Made by a program: the position numbers and the translations under genes. Positions 13,762 through 22,332 of a stretch of 59,127 nucleotides of DNA are shown here, piece by piece. The first letter of the stretch is position 1. Each line of letters opens with the position of its first letter. The notes under the pieces are model-generated. The model was not told where the DNA came from, did not search any database, and was given only the letters and a program-made list of their open reading frames with translations. Source of the stretch: Pseudomonas botevensis (GTDB lineage Bacteria; Pseudomonadota; Gammaproteobacteria; Pseudomonadales; Pseudomonadaceae); the NCBI RefSeq assembly GCF_019145475.1, contig NZ_JAHTKI010000028.1:1-59127 (forward strand), read 5' to 3'.

Positions 13762-14649
13762 ATGTCCGCTCAAAGCGTGGCGCCGGTGGCGCACGACCGA
13801 AACCTCCACGTTCTTCCGCACGCTGCAACCAGCACCAGCGCTCTGGTGTTGGATGGTGACAGCCTGGATAAGATGATGCGCCTGGCCGAAGTCATGGCCA
13901 CCGGCCGCGCCACGTTGCCGAAGCACTTCAACGGTAACCCGGCGGATTGCCTGGCGGTCGTCATGCAATCGATGCAGTGGAAGATGAACCCGTTCGCCGT
14001 GGCGCAGAAGACGCATCTGGTCAATGGCGTCCTGGGCTACGAGGCCCAGCTGGTCAACGCTGTAATCACCACCTGCGCACCGGTGGTGGATCGCCTGCAC
14101 TACGAGTGGTACGGCGCTTGGGACAAGGTGATTGGCAAGTTCACTATCAAGAATGGCGACAAAGGCGAGTACCGCGTCCCAGGCTGGAAACTTGAGGACG
14201 AACAAGGCCTGGGCGTGAAAGTCTGGGCGACATTCCGGGGCGAAGAGGAGCCTCGCATCCTTGAGCTACTGCTGGCTCAGGCCCGAACCCGCAACAGCAC
14301 GCTCTGGGCTGACGATCCACGCCAGCAACTGGCCTACCTCGCCACCAAGCGCTGGTCCCGCCTCTACTGCCCAGACGTGATTCTTGGCGTGTACAGCCCG
14401 GATGAACTCGAAGAAGCCGTACCAACCATTCGCGACGTATCACCAGCGCGTGGCCCGGCACCAGTTGAACTTCCGCCCTACCCCGAAGAGAAGCTCGCCG
14501 AGAACCTGCCAAAGTGGCAGGCAGCCGTCGACGCAGGACGCTCTGCCCCTGATCACCTGATCGCAACTGTCAGCAGCAAATTCACCCTGAGCGAAGACCA
14601 GATCGCCAAGATCAAAGCGCTCGCGCCAATTGAAGGAGACCAAGAATGA
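13762..14649 (+). CDS. recT: RecT-family single-strand annealing protein
   Basis: The 295-residue protein belongs to the RecT family, which anneals complementary single strands and works with an exonuclease in phage recombination. Family-like stretches include the N-terminal CLAVVMQSMQWKMNPFAVAQ, GVLGYEAQLVNAVI and the conserved QLAYLATKRWSRLY around residue 195. About 60 C-terminal residues are Pro/Glu-rich and variable, as usual. It overlaps the exonuclease gene downstream by 4 bases (ATGA). Confidence 0.9.
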   Translation: MSAQSVAPVAHDRNLHVLPHAATSTSALVLDGDSLDKMMRLAEVMATGRATLPKHFNGNPADCLAVVMQSMQWKMNPFAVAQKTHLVNGVLGYEAQLVNAVITTCAPVVDRLHYEWYGAWDKVIGKFTIKNGDKGEYRVPGWKLEDEQGLGVKVWATFRGEEEPRILELLLAQARTRNSTLWADDPRQQLAYLATKRWSRLYCPDVILGVYSPDELEEAVPTIRDVSPARGPAPVELPPYPEEKLAENLPKWQAAVDAGRSAPDHLIATVSSKFTLSEDQIAKIKALAPIEGDQE

Positions 14650-16274
14650 AAATCCATAATGTCGCTCAGGGCTCCGAAGCCTGGCATGCGCTTCGCTCCA
14701 ACTACTTCACCGCATCAGAAGCACCGGCAATGATGGGCGCATCGAAACAGATGAAGCGGACCGAACTGCTGCATGCGAAGAAGACTGGCCTCGACCGCGA
14801 CGTATCGTGGTGGGTGCAAAAGAACCTCTTCGATAAGGGCCATGAGGCGGAAGCGCTGGCCCGCCCTATACTCGAAGCGCGAATCGGCGAAGACCTGTTT
14901 CCAGTAGTCGGCACCGAAGGTGATCTGCTCGCATCCCTCGACGGCTGCACAATTCTCGGCGACGTTCTGTTCGAACACAAAATGTGGAACGAACAGCTCT
15001 CCGCCGACGTTCGCGCCGGCAACCTTGAAGCGCACTACTACTGGCAACTGGAACAGCAGCTGCTGGTGAGCGGCGCCGAAAAGGTGATCTTCGTCTGTTC
15101 CGACGGTACAGAAGAAAACTTCGTTTCGATGGAGTACATGCCGGTGCCAGGCCGGGCCGCGACACTCGTCGCAGGCTGGAAACAGTTCCAAGCCGATCTG
15201 CAAGACTTCACTCCCGCCGAGGTGGTGCCGGAAGCCGTTGGCAAAACGCCAGAGTCCTTGCCAGCGCTGCGCATCGAAGTGACCGGCATGGTTACTGCCA
15301 GCAACCTGGAACAGTTCAAGGCACATTCGCTGGCGGTGTTCGGATCGATCAACACTGAACTGGAAACTGATCAGCACTTCGCCGACGCCGAGAAAGCGGT
15401 TAAATGGTGCAGCGATGTCGAGGAGCGCCTGGAAGCTGCCAAGCAGCACGCCCTGAGCCAAACCGAAAGCATTGACGCGCTGTTCAAGACGATCGATGAC
15501 ATCGCGGCTGAGGCACGGCGCAAGCGCCTAGAACTGAACAGTTTGGTGAAAGCCCGCAAGCTCAGCATCCGCGAAGACATCGTCATGGACGCAGCCAAGG
15601 CGCTGCAGGTCCACATCGATCAGATCAACGCTTCACTGGGCGGCAAAGCGCGTATGCCGACGGTGTCAGCGGATTTCGCCGGAGCCATCAAGGGCAAGAA
15701 GACGATCAGCAGCCTGCGTGACTCTGCCGATTCCGAACTGGCCCGGGCGAAGATCACCGCCAGCCAGATCGGTGACAGCATCCGGATCAACTTGGCCAGC
15801 CTGGCTGAGCTTGCCGCCGATTACATGTTCCTCTTCAACGATGTACAGCAGCTGGTGATGAAAGCGAACGACGACCTGGTCGCGTTGATCAAGGTGCGCA
15901 TCTCTGAGCATCAGAAGGCCGAGGAGCAGAAAGCCGAAGCGAAGCGGGGGGAGATCCGCCAGCAGGAGCTGAAGCGAATTGAAGCCGAGTCGAAAGCCAA
16001 GGCACCGATCGAACAGGCTCCAATTGCCGGCCCGGCACCGGTGACAGTCGCTGCGCCGGTTCAGTCTTCATCCAAACCAGCAACCACTACCGCGGCACCG
16101 GTGAACCTGCAGGCCGAGGTGTACGATCTGGAAGCGTTGATCCATGCCGTCGCCGGTGGCCACGCTCCGATTTCGATGCTGACCGTGGACTGGGAAAAGC
16201 TCGATGCGTTGGTTGCAGCGCAGGGCAACAAGTTCAGCATGGCCGGCGTGAGGCTGGTCAAGGTGGCCGCATGA
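14646..16274 (+). CDS. YqaJ-type phage exonuclease with long helical C-terminus
   Basis: The 542-residue protein has an N-terminal YqaJ/lambda-exonuclease-type nuclease domain (about 1-195). Catalytic residues are visible: Glu69 after KGHE, Asp99 in SLDG, and Glu110/Lys112 in EHKMW. It should resect double-strand ends for the RecT protein next to it. Residues about 210-470 are helical and coiled-coil-like, with a Lys/Glu-rich part and an Ala/Pro linker; residues 490-542 form a small separate domain. The C-terminus resembles DUF1351-type extensions, an uncertain match. Confidence 0.85.
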   Translation: MKIHNVAQGSEAWHALRSNYFTASEAPAMMGASKQMKRTELLHAKKTGLDRDVSWWVQKNLFDKGHEAEALARPILEARIGEDLFPVVGTEGDLLASLDGCTILGDVLFEHKMWNEQLSADVRAGNLEAHYYWQLEQQLLVSGAEKVIFVCSDGTEENFVSMEYMPVPGRAATLVAGWKQFQADLQDFTPAEVVPEAVGKTPESLPALRIEVTGMVTASNLEQFKAHSLAVFGSINTELETDQHFADAEKAVKWCSDVEERLEAAKQHALSQTESIDALFKTIDDIAAEARRKRLELNSLVKARKLSIREDIVMDAAKALQVHIDQINASLGGKARMPTVSADFAGAIKGKKTISSLRDSADSELARAKITASQIGDSIRINLASLAELAADYMFLFNDVQQLVMKANDDLVALIKVRISEHQKAEEQKAEAKRGEIRQQELKRIEAESKAKAPIEQAPIAGPAPVTVAAPVQSSSKPATTTAAPVNLQAEVYDLEALIHAVAGGHAPISMLTVDWEKLDALVAAQGNKFSMAGVRLVKVAA

Positions 16275-16792
16275 TTAGCAACCACCTCAACGACGTCGAA
16301 CAGCGGCGCCAGGACGCCAGCGAGCTCTCCGAGCAAATCGCCAAGTTCCTGGCGGTCGGCGGAAAGATCGACGTGCCAGAACCCGCGCCGATCAAGTTCA
16401 CCAGCACCTCCGAGCGGAAGCATCCACCAACCTTCCAGCGTCCGAAGGTGAGAGACGAAACAACTCAGCGGATTGCTCGAATCCGCGAAATGGCCAAGAC
16501 GTTGACCCGAAACGAAATCTGCGAGCGAGAAGGAATCGCTCTGGCCACGCTGAAGGCGATCGCCTCGAAGCACGGCATCAAGTTCCAGGTGCGGCATAAG
16601 ATCGGCACTGTGCCGAATAAAGCCGCGCCTGAACTGGAGGCTCGACTGGTCGTACAGATCAAGGATTGCATCACCGGCGGCATGAACCGGAGTCAGTGCT
16701 GCAAGGCTCTGGCGATCAGTTACAACATGCTCGACCGGATTGTCCGGGATCACAAGATCGATTATCCAAAGCTGAAGTCCGCATTTCGATGA
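16271..16792 (+). CDS. Phage protein with two helix-turn-helix segments
   Basis: The 173-residue protein has two regions that look like helix-turn-helix units: about 67-102 (TLTRNEICEREGIALATLKA) and 124-160 (MNRSQCCKALAISYNMLDRI). The N-terminal 60 residues are a charged, Pro-rich arm. It overlaps the exonuclease stop by 4 bases. Such proteins are probable DNA-binding regulators of the PL operon; the role is inferred. Confidence 0.65.
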   Translation: MISNHLNDVEQRRQDASELSEQIAKFLAVGGKIDVPEPAPIKFTSTSERKHPPTFQRPKVRDETTQRIARIREMAKTLTRNEICEREGIALATLKAIASKHGIKFQVRHKIGTVPNKAAPELEARLVVQIKDCITGGMNRSQCCKALAISYNMLDRIVRDHKIDYPKLKSAFR

Positions 16793-16873
16793 AACGAACC
16801 ATCAACCGGGCGGACACGCGCCGCCGACAGACCTGGCTGGACTTGCCGGCCAGCGGAATTGAAGAGGTAGGAA

Positions 16874-17203
16874 ATGGCCAAGAGTGGACAAGAGCGATCG
16901 GCGAAGGCCGCCGAAAAGAGAATCGAGCTCGACGAAAAGGAATTGCGGCATCGACTACGGCAGGGCACCCGGCAGAAGCTTGAAGAACTGATGGCCTGGA
17001 ACGAGATCGAGGAAATCAGCGAGGCGGTGCAGAACCTTATTCTCAACGCTCATGCGCTCGGGCCAACGCTCTCCTATCAGGCCATTCAAAGCCCGCGCCA
17101 CAAAGTGCAGATAAGCGAAAACGTGGCGCGAATGTTTCGAAATGGAAGTCTATCCGAGCTGAAGCGAGATCCGGGGGATGAAATTATTGAACCTTGCTCT
17201 TGA
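16874..17203 (+). CDS. Small phage protein, probable DNA-associated
   Basis: The 109-residue product is Lys/Arg/Glu-rich with one long helix (about residues 10-70) and a central LEELMAWNEIEEISEAVQNLIL-type segment (given in part) reminiscent of ribbon-helix-helix-like phage proteins. AGAGGTAGGA precedes the ATG at good distance. It is the last plus-strand gene before a block of minus-strand cargo; its 3' end overlaps the end of the convergent gene by 20 bases, which points to insertion of the cargo right at its end. Confidence 0.65.
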   Translation: MAKSGQERSAKAAEKRIELDEKELRHRLRQGTRQKLEELMAWNEIEEISEAVQNLILNAHALGPTLSYQAIQSPRHKVQISENVARMFRNGSLSELKRDPGDEIIEPCS

Positions 17204-17903
17204 TTTGCTGAATACCTTTTATAGAAAGAGTTAAACACTGCGCAACTAAACTCAATGTAAAAATCAGCTGACCTTCGGTCGGCCCCATATATAACGAGTA
17301 TCCGTTTGTCTCCTCGATAAATGATCTATCAAGAGAACGAAAAGTGGCGTGACCAGCCAAGGAAGAAAGCCCTCGATAGGCAACGCTGTATAGCTCTAGC
17401 ATTCCTGCCGCTGTCGCTGAACAATGCACTGAATAGGTTTGGCCTGCACGCGTATCAACAATCTCCTCCAAGTGCTTTTTATTTATTTCGGATAGCTGAC
17501 CTGGGGGGATGTCTGCCAGAATGGCTCTAGCCTGCTTCACGTCTTCCTTGTCATTGTGAGAATCGAGCTTTTCAAAAATCGTGGGATCGACGATAAGTGC
17601 AGATGCGTGAAAGAGTGTTTCGTACGCAGTTCTAAGAAGTACCTGTGCTTCTTGTACCATTCCTATTTCACATAAGCGAACTGCGGCTTGAGATGTTCGA
17701 ATTGTTCTCTCGAAAAACAAAAAAGAGCACAACATAGCCTTATCACTACCGTTAACACCTGTGCTTAGTAGAAGTTTTTGAGCTTCATTAGATATCCGCT
17801 CACAATCTGAAAAACCGCCGGCGTATTTTTCTCTAATCACGGCCCTATGCTCGTAAACATAGTCAGACAAAAATCCCTTTTCATCAAAATCTTTAGCAGA
17901 CAT
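17184..17903 (-). CDS. DUF5677-like cargo protein
   Basis: The 239-residue, helix-rich protein contains the pattern FERTIRTSQAAVRLCEIGMV followed by QEAQVLLRTAYETLFHASAL (about residues 62-100), as in the DUF5677-like group. No function is established to my knowledge. I chose the ATG at 17903 because GGTGGAG lies eight bases upstream; a start at 17924 is less likely. The gene is AT-rich relative to the phage, on the opposite strand to the PL operon, and convergent with it. This is typical of a cargo gene with its own promoter. A defence role is conceivable but not shown. Confidence 0.65.
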   Translation of the reverse strand: MSAKDFDEKGFLSDYVYEHRAVIREKYAGGFSDCERISNEAQKLLLSTGVNGSDKAMLCSFLFFERTIRTSQAAVRLCEIGMVQEAQVLLRTAYETLFHASALIVDPTIFEKLDSHNDKEDVKQARAILADIPPGQLSEINKKHLEEIVDTRAGQTYSVHCSATAAGMLELYSVAYRGLSSLAGHATFRSLDRSFIEETNGYSLYMGPTEGQLIFTLSLVAQCLTLSIKGIQQIKSKVQ

Positions 17904-18002
17904 TAGCAAACTCCACCTTTTCAATCGCTCTATAAACCTTACACAAACACCCTACTTATGCAAAACATACAAACAGCCTGAAAAGCATTGTGCAATTGCG
18001 AG

Positions 18003-18500
18003 TCATGCTTTCCGAGATGCGCTGTCTATACTGGTTGCTGCCTTTATTCCTGCGCAGTGAATATTTTTAAGAATCGCAATTATACTTAATGCTCTATCGG
18101 TTAACTCTACCCAACTTTCCGTTTCCACCTCATTTACGTCAAGTTCGAAAAGCAAGCCTTCGAAGTTGTACTTCAGCCTCAAACAATCTGCTGCACTGTC
18201 CGGATTTGTGTCCGTGTCAATCGCTGCTCGAGCGCCTGTTAACAACTCCCGCATCAGTCTCTTACGAACATCCAAAGTGGCAGAGTCTTTCTGCGTGATT
18301 GATATGACCAGCTCGCACTCGACCAAGAACACCAGCAGCATTGATTTTCTCTTTCTCTCAACCTCTTCGCGTTCAACCGATCGTTGACGGCTAGGTATCC
18401 ACAGAGCGAGCCCGAGGGCTGCGATCGCCCCTATTGCCTGAACCCAAGAAGCCAGTCCTGGATGCTTCTCTATCCAGCCTAAAACGTCTGCAAATTCCAT
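18003..18500 (-). CDS. Membrane-anchored cargo protein, unknown
   Basis: The 165-residue product has one transmembrane segment (about residues 19-36, SWVQAIGAIAALGLALWIP) followed by a basic, coiled-coil-like stretch (VEREEVERKRKS) and a helical cytoplasmic domain. This N-TM, C-helical layout is common in phage cargo and in accessory membrane proteins of defence systems, but there is no recognised family. It lies on the same strand as the DUF5677-like gene, 100 bases apart, and the two may be a unit. Confidence 0.6.
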   Translation of the reverse strand: MEFADVLGWIEKHPGLASWVQAIGAIAALGLALWIPSRQRSVEREEVERKRKSMLLVFLVECELVISITQKDSATLDVRKRLMRELLTGARAAIDTDTNPDSAADCLRLKYNFEGLLFELDVNEVETESWVELTDRALSIIAILKNIHCAGIKAATSIDSASRKA

Positions 18501-18547
18501 AACCCACTCCCCTGTAGATCCCGGAACTATACCGGCGAGGATCCCCT

Positions 18548-19471
18548 ATGCAATCAGCAATCGACTTGTTCGCCGGATGTGGCGGATGGACAACTGGCGG
18601 AAAGTCAGCAGGCCTCAACGTGCTTTGGGCTGCCAACCATTGGCCAGAGGCCGTTGAATGGCACAGCGCAAACCACCCGGAAACCATCCATGTTTGCCAG
18701 GATCTGCACCAAGCGAACTGGGCGGAAGTGCCGAAGCACGACGTCATGCTCGCGTCACCCTGCTGCCAAGGGCACACCAAGGCGCGCGGCAAGGCCGCCG
18801 GCAATCCTCAGCACGACAACTCGCGTTCGACAGCCTGGGCACCGGTGCAGAACGCCGAGGTCAACCGGCCGGAGTTCGCGGTGATCGAGAACGTACCGGA
18901 ATTCATGGACTGGATTCTGTACCCGGCATGGGCTGACGCAATGCAGCGACTGGGCTATGCACTGGCGCCGCACATCGTGGACTGCGCCGATCTCGGCGTT
19001 CCGCAGCATCGAGTTCGCCTATTCATGGTCTGCTCGCGCAGCAAAGCACCGTTGCACTTGCAACTACCCCGCTACCAGCATGTGGCCGCCCGCGAGATTA
19101 TCGACTTCAACGTCGGCAAGTGGTCGCCGATCAACAAGCCAGGACGCGCCGCGTCGACATTGACCCGCGTGAAAAACGGCCGCGAGCGCTTCGGCGATCG
19201 GTTCGTGATGCCCTACTACGGATCCGGTTCTGGCCTCACCGGTCGTAGCCTGGACCGTCCAATTGGCACCATCACCACCCTGGACCGCTGGGCGGTCGTC
19301 GACGGCGACATGATGCGGATGATCAGCGCTGACGAAGCAATGGCAGCCCAGTCCTTCCCGAAGGACACATTGCGCCCGGACAACCACAAGCTGGCCATGC
19401 ACATGACTGGCAATGCGGTGCCACCACTGGCTGGGCAGCGAATCATTGAGGCCTTGAAGGCTGCGGCGTAA
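18548..19471 (+). CDS. C5-cytosine DNA methyltransferase
   Basis: The 307-residue enzyme has the main C5-methyltransferase motifs: I (DLFAGCGG, 6-13), IV with the catalytic Cys (SPCCQGH, Cys73), VI (IENVPEF, 113-119), VIII (PQHRVRLF, about 155-162) and X (GNAVPP near the end). It should methylate cytosine in a short DNA target using S-adenosylmethionine. No restriction nuclease is next to it, so it probably protects phage DNA against host restriction. GAGGAT lies before the ATG. It is in the orientation and composition of the phage operon, unlike its minus-strand neighbours. Confidence 0.9.
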   Translation: MQSAIDLFAGCGGWTTGGKSAGLNVLWAANHWPEAVEWHSANHPETIHVCQDLHQANWAEVPKHDVMLASPCCQGHTKARGKAAGNPQHDNSRSTAWAPVQNAEVNRPEFAVIENVPEFMDWILYPAWADAMQRLGYALAPHIVDCADLGVPQHRVRLFMVCSRSKAPLHLQLPRYQHVAAREIIDFNVGKWSPINKPGRAASTLTRVKNGRERFGDRFVMPYYGSGSGLTGRSLDRPIGTITTLDRWAVVDGDMMRMISADEAMAAQSFPKDTLRPDNHKLAMHMTGNAVPPLAGQRIIEALKAAA

Positions 19472-19703
19472 CGAGCAGCAGGGAAGCTACTCCGGAATCA
19501 ATCAGCGGAATTGTTCCACTTCCCTGCTGGTCTGCGATCCAGCGCCTGACCAAGTCAATATCGAAAGTCCAACCATGCAGCCTGAACAGCTCCATTGCTG
19601 TTCCGGAAATCCGGTAGTGCCCACAGTCTGGGCACGGATACTCCTCTGAGCCTGGCCGCACAATCGCCACAACAACTTCGTTCCCGCAGATATAGCAGCT
19701 CAT
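19443..19703 (-). CDS. Small zinc-ribbon protein
   Basis: The 86-residue protein has two CxxC pairs near its start (CYICGNE and CPDCGHY, about residues 3-6 and 24-27), a probable zinc ribbon, followed by a helical region with DIDLVRRWIADQQ. The ATG at 19703 is preceded by GGAGG; longer versions from 19787 lack it. The 3' end overlaps the end of the methyltransferase gene by 29 bases on the other strand. Its function is unknown. Confidence 0.65.
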   Translation of the reverse strand: MSCYICGNEVVVAIVRPGSEEYPCPDCGHYRISGTAMELFRLHGWTFDIDLVRRWIADQQGSGTIPLIDSGVASLLLVTPQPSRPQ

Positions 19704-19792
19704 TTCGGCCTCCAGCGACTGATCGATCAACTGTAGCTGATCCCTCCGACCCGCCAGAGCCTGACGACGAAATCGTCGAGCCAGCAATCTGA

Positions 19793-20020
19793 TCAGGCTG
19801 ACTTCATCTGCTGTGTGCTGATTACCGACTCATATGCGGCCTGCAACTCCAGGCAAGCATGGGTCTGAACACCCACTACGCCGGAAGAATCGCCGGAGTA
19901 GCTTGCAGTCATCGACAGTGCCCGCTTGACCAACTCGGCAAGATCAGTGCCCTGCCTCTCTGATGCGATCAGCACTGAAATCAACGCTATTTGCAGTGCA
20001 TTTTCACGAACTATCGCCAT
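19793..20020 (-). CDS. Small helical phage protein
   Basis: The 75-residue protein has a hydrophobic helix (ALQIALISVLIASE, about 8-21) that may be amphipathic rather than membrane-spanning, then a helical end. AAGGAG lies at ideal distance before the ATG. There is no recognised family. It is on the same strand as the zinc-ribbon gene just downstream and may be co-transcribed with it. Confidence 0.6.
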   Translation of the reverse strand: MAIVRENALQIALISVLIASERQGTDLAELVKRALSMTASYSGDSSGVVGVQTHACLELQAAYESVISTQQMKSA

Positions 20021-20135
20021 TTCGGTCTCCTTTCAGCTTCGTGCCGAGAAGCAAAAGCTAACCGATCCGACATCAATTTGCCATGAAACTATGCTGCGCA
20101 TCCGGTCACCGAGGGCGGCGCCTCACTGGAGAAAT

Positions 20136-20381
20136 TTACGAGATTGCTTTTTCTGTGCGGAAAACTTTCCCGTATGCATAAAAGCCAGCAGTCAATTCAA
20201 CAATCGCCATGACGCCATAGATTGCGCCGAACATGAAGGATGAAATGAGAAATGAGAGCCCAACAAGGAAAAGTAAAACCTCGGAAATAATCTCTGTTTT
20301 CTTTTTCCAAGATGGCCCTCGAGCCTCAACGAAACCACCTACAAAACCGATCAATATTCCGACAACAATTTTCGCAAACAT
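20136..20381 (-). CDS. Small membrane protein
   Basis: The 81-residue product has an N-terminal hydrophobic segment (about 4-18) and two more (about 35-52 and 55-70) around a short basic loop, so three membrane passes are likely. I chose the ATG at 20381 because GGGGCGG lies just upstream and the residues before it are not membrane-like. The gene is AT-richer than the neighbouring PP-loop gene and divergent from it. No family is recognised. Confidence 0.6.
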   Translation of the reverse strand: MFAKIVVGILIGFVGGFVEARGPSWKKKTEIISEVLLFLVGLSFLISSFMFGAIYGVMAIVELTAGFYAYGKVFRTEKAIS

Positions 20382-20478
20382 AACCGCCCCTTGACCGGCT
20401 CCATACCGGGCCGAACACAAATACCCCACTTCTACGAATCACGCCAGCCGGCGAGGCAATCGGCTGTCTGGAGCAATT

Positions 20479-21348
20479 ATGAATCCTTACCTGATCACCG
20501 GCCCGGCCCAGATCGGCATCAGCGGTGGTCGCACCAGCGGGCACATGGTCTACAAGATCCTCGAAGCACACGGCGGAACCCTCCCGCCGGATGTCCACCT
20601 GTTCTTCCAGAACACCGGTAAGGAGCGCGAGGAAACACTGGTCTTCATCGATCGGATCGCCAAGCGCTGGAACGTGAACATCGTCTGGATGGAGTGGTGT
20701 CGCGTGTACGGCCAGCCCGATGACGCGCCTTGGTACAGGTTGGTGGACTTCGAAACGGCCAGCCGCAACGGCGAACCTTTCACCATGATGCTCGAGTATT
20801 ACGCCGCGTATCGGAAGGCAGAGAAGAACCTGCCACCGGTGCTGCCGAACTTCTCGAACAACATGTGCACCGCCTACCTAAAGGTGAAGATCGGCGAGAA
20901 ACACATGCGCGCCCTGGGCTACACCGAGTGGGATTGCGTCGTCGGGATCCGGTATGACGAACCGAAGCGCTACCACCGCATGATGGCCGCCAATGATCGC
21001 GGCGGCGCCCGTTGGGACAACGTCTGTCCATCCTTCATCGCCGGCATCACCAAGGAGGATGTCAGTGCGTTCTGGGCGGCCCAGCCATTCGATCTGGGAA
21101 TGGACTCCGACTTCGGTAACTGCGACCTGTGCTGGAAGAAGAACGAAGGTAAGCTAATCAGGACCATCATGGATGACCCGTCGAGGGTTATCTGGTGGTC
21201 AGGCACCGAGGAAAGGTTCGATCAGGTGTTCCGCCAAGACCGTCCCAGCTACAAGTCGCTGGCCTGGTCCGCCGACCAGCGCGCAAGGCAGGTCGGCTTT
21301 GAATTCGTTTATCTCGCAGAAGACATTGACTGCTTCTGCGGTGATTAA
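20479..21348 (+). CDS. PP-loop ATPase of the PAPS reductase/adenine hydrolase type
   Basis: The 289-residue protein has the PP-loop SGGRTSG (about residues 15-21), which binds ATP as in PAPS reductases, DndC and related enzymes. Several Cys pairs follow (CDLCWKK about 219-222 and CFCGD at the end), suggesting a bound Fe-S cluster or zinc. Enzymes of this type activate a substrate by adenylation; in phages they are often called PAPS-reductase-like and have no proven substrate. A role in nucleic-acid modification is possible, given the nearby methyltransferase. It has phage-like composition and orientation. Confidence 0.75.
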   Translation: MNPYLITGPAQIGISGGRTSGHMVYKILEAHGGTLPPDVHLFFQNTGKEREETLVFIDRIAKRWNVNIVWMEWCRVYGQPDDAPWYRLVDFETASRNGEPFTMMLEYYAAYRKAEKNLPPVLPNFSNNMCTAYLKVKIGEKHMRALGYTEWDCVVGIRYDEPKRYHRMMAANDRGGARWDNVCPSFIAGITKEDVSAFWAAQPFDLGMDSDFGNCDLCWKKNEGKLIRTIMDDPSRVIWWSGTEERFDQVFRQDRPSYKSLAWSADQRARQVGFEFVYLAEDIDCFCGD

Positions 21349-21357
21349 ACCAAATCC

Positions 21358-21717
21358 CTATCGGAAGTAATCAAGGAGCCTATCAACCCCACTCGCTTTC
21401 CTGCGGACATCATCGTATAGCTCGTTGATTTCTCGATAATTGTTCTGTGTCCATAGCACTCTATCGTCGTTATCTACGACAGCTAAGACAATTGTTGAGT
21501 TCCAGTAATAAATATCCTCGTCCTGAAAGTGCTTATAGCGCACCTCATAGATAGAAAATTTAGTACCTTTAAATACGCCTTCGAAATACAAACCGACGAT
21601 ATCTTCAGTACCTATAGTAATACTTCGCGGCGGCTCACTTAATCGCCAAGCCATACGACCACGGGCTGTTTCTTCGATCAACCTCGCAACCATATTAGAA
21701 AACCTGGAGTCATTCAT
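21358..21717 (-). CDS. Second gene of a two-gene membrane module, unknown
   Basis: The 119-residue protein is mixed alpha/beta with a beta-rich centre (FKGTKFSIYEVRYKHFQDED, then STIVLAVVDNDDRVLW). There are no membrane segments and no motif I recognise. The ATG overlaps the stop of the upstream membrane-protein gene by 4 bases, so both are made together. It is AT-rich compared with flanking phage genes and convergent with the PP-loop gene, 10 bases apart. It is a candidate soluble partner in a defence or toxin pair. Confidence 0.65.
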   Translation of the reverse strand: MNDSRFSNMVARLIEETARGRMAWRLSEPPRSITIGTEDIVGLYFEGVFKGTKFSIYEVRYKHFQDEDIYYWNSTIVLAVVDNDDRVLWTQNNYREINELYDDVRRKASGVDRLLDYFR

Positions 21718-22244
21718 AATCTTTCCACCTCATTATCCTGATGTTTTGCGCCAAGCTGGGTAACAAATTTCTGAAGTTTTCTCTGAATATCCCAACTCAC
21801 TTCTTCAGTTAGCTTTCGCCTACCAATGTAAAATACACCCTCCCTGGCTATGGACGAAACCAATTGATTAGCCGATTTTTTTTCGACGCCATCTAACTTC
21901 TGACTGACGTTCTCTAAATGACCTTGCACCTGATATAGCAGATCAATAATGTCATTCTCGCGCCCCTTCCAGTCCTTTAAACATTGACGAATTTCAATTA
22001 ATAGCTGTTGTAAATCTTTGTGAGTTTCTGGAATTCTATGTCGCCGCTTCAGCTTTTCACCAAACATTCCAACGTAAAAAAAAGTTCCCACAGTAAACAA
22101 AGTACCAAAGATAGTAAAAAACAGTCCGTACTTGTTCGCCTCATCCCAAAACGACTTACTGCCCCATACATCCAAATTCCATGCAACAGCCACCGCAACA
22201 ATCAAAAGCCCTACCGCCCCGTAAAATGCTGCTTTGTATCCCAT
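21714..22244 (-). CDS. Two-TM coiled-coil membrane protein, first gene of the module
   Basis: The 176-residue product has two N-terminal transmembrane segments (about 5-22 and 40-60), then a long helical region (about 68-135) with heptad character (LQQLLIEIRQCLKDWKG, VQGHLENVSQKLDGVEKK) and a C-terminal soluble part. I start it at the ATG at 22244; an ATG at 22274 is possible. It overlaps the downstream gene. Membrane anchor plus cytoplasmic coiled coil paired with a soluble protein is an arrangement seen in abortive-infection modules, but the families here are not recognised. Confidence 0.65.
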   Translation of the reverse strand: MGYKAAFYGAVGLLIVAVAVAWNLDVWGSKSFWDEANKYGLFFTIFGTLFTVGTFFYVGMFGEKLKRRHRIPETHKDLQQLLIEIRQCLKDWKGRENDIIDLLYQVQGHLENVSQKLDGVEKKSANQLVSSIAREGVFYIGRRKLTEEVSWDIQRKLQKFVTQLGAKHQDNEVERL

Positions 22245-22332
22245 CGATCGACTCCCAATCCATAGAGCGATCATATCATCAGTCCTCCCCTATACATCCA
22301 CCGCCCGGGCATGCCCCGGCATAGGACGCCCC

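Noticed and set aside
16789..16983. 64-codon frame with ATGA overlap after the two-HTH protein gene
   Set aside because: It overlaps the better supported 16874-17203 gene by 110 bases in another frame and turns into Arg/Ala-rich shadow sequence; only its first 30 codons could be real.
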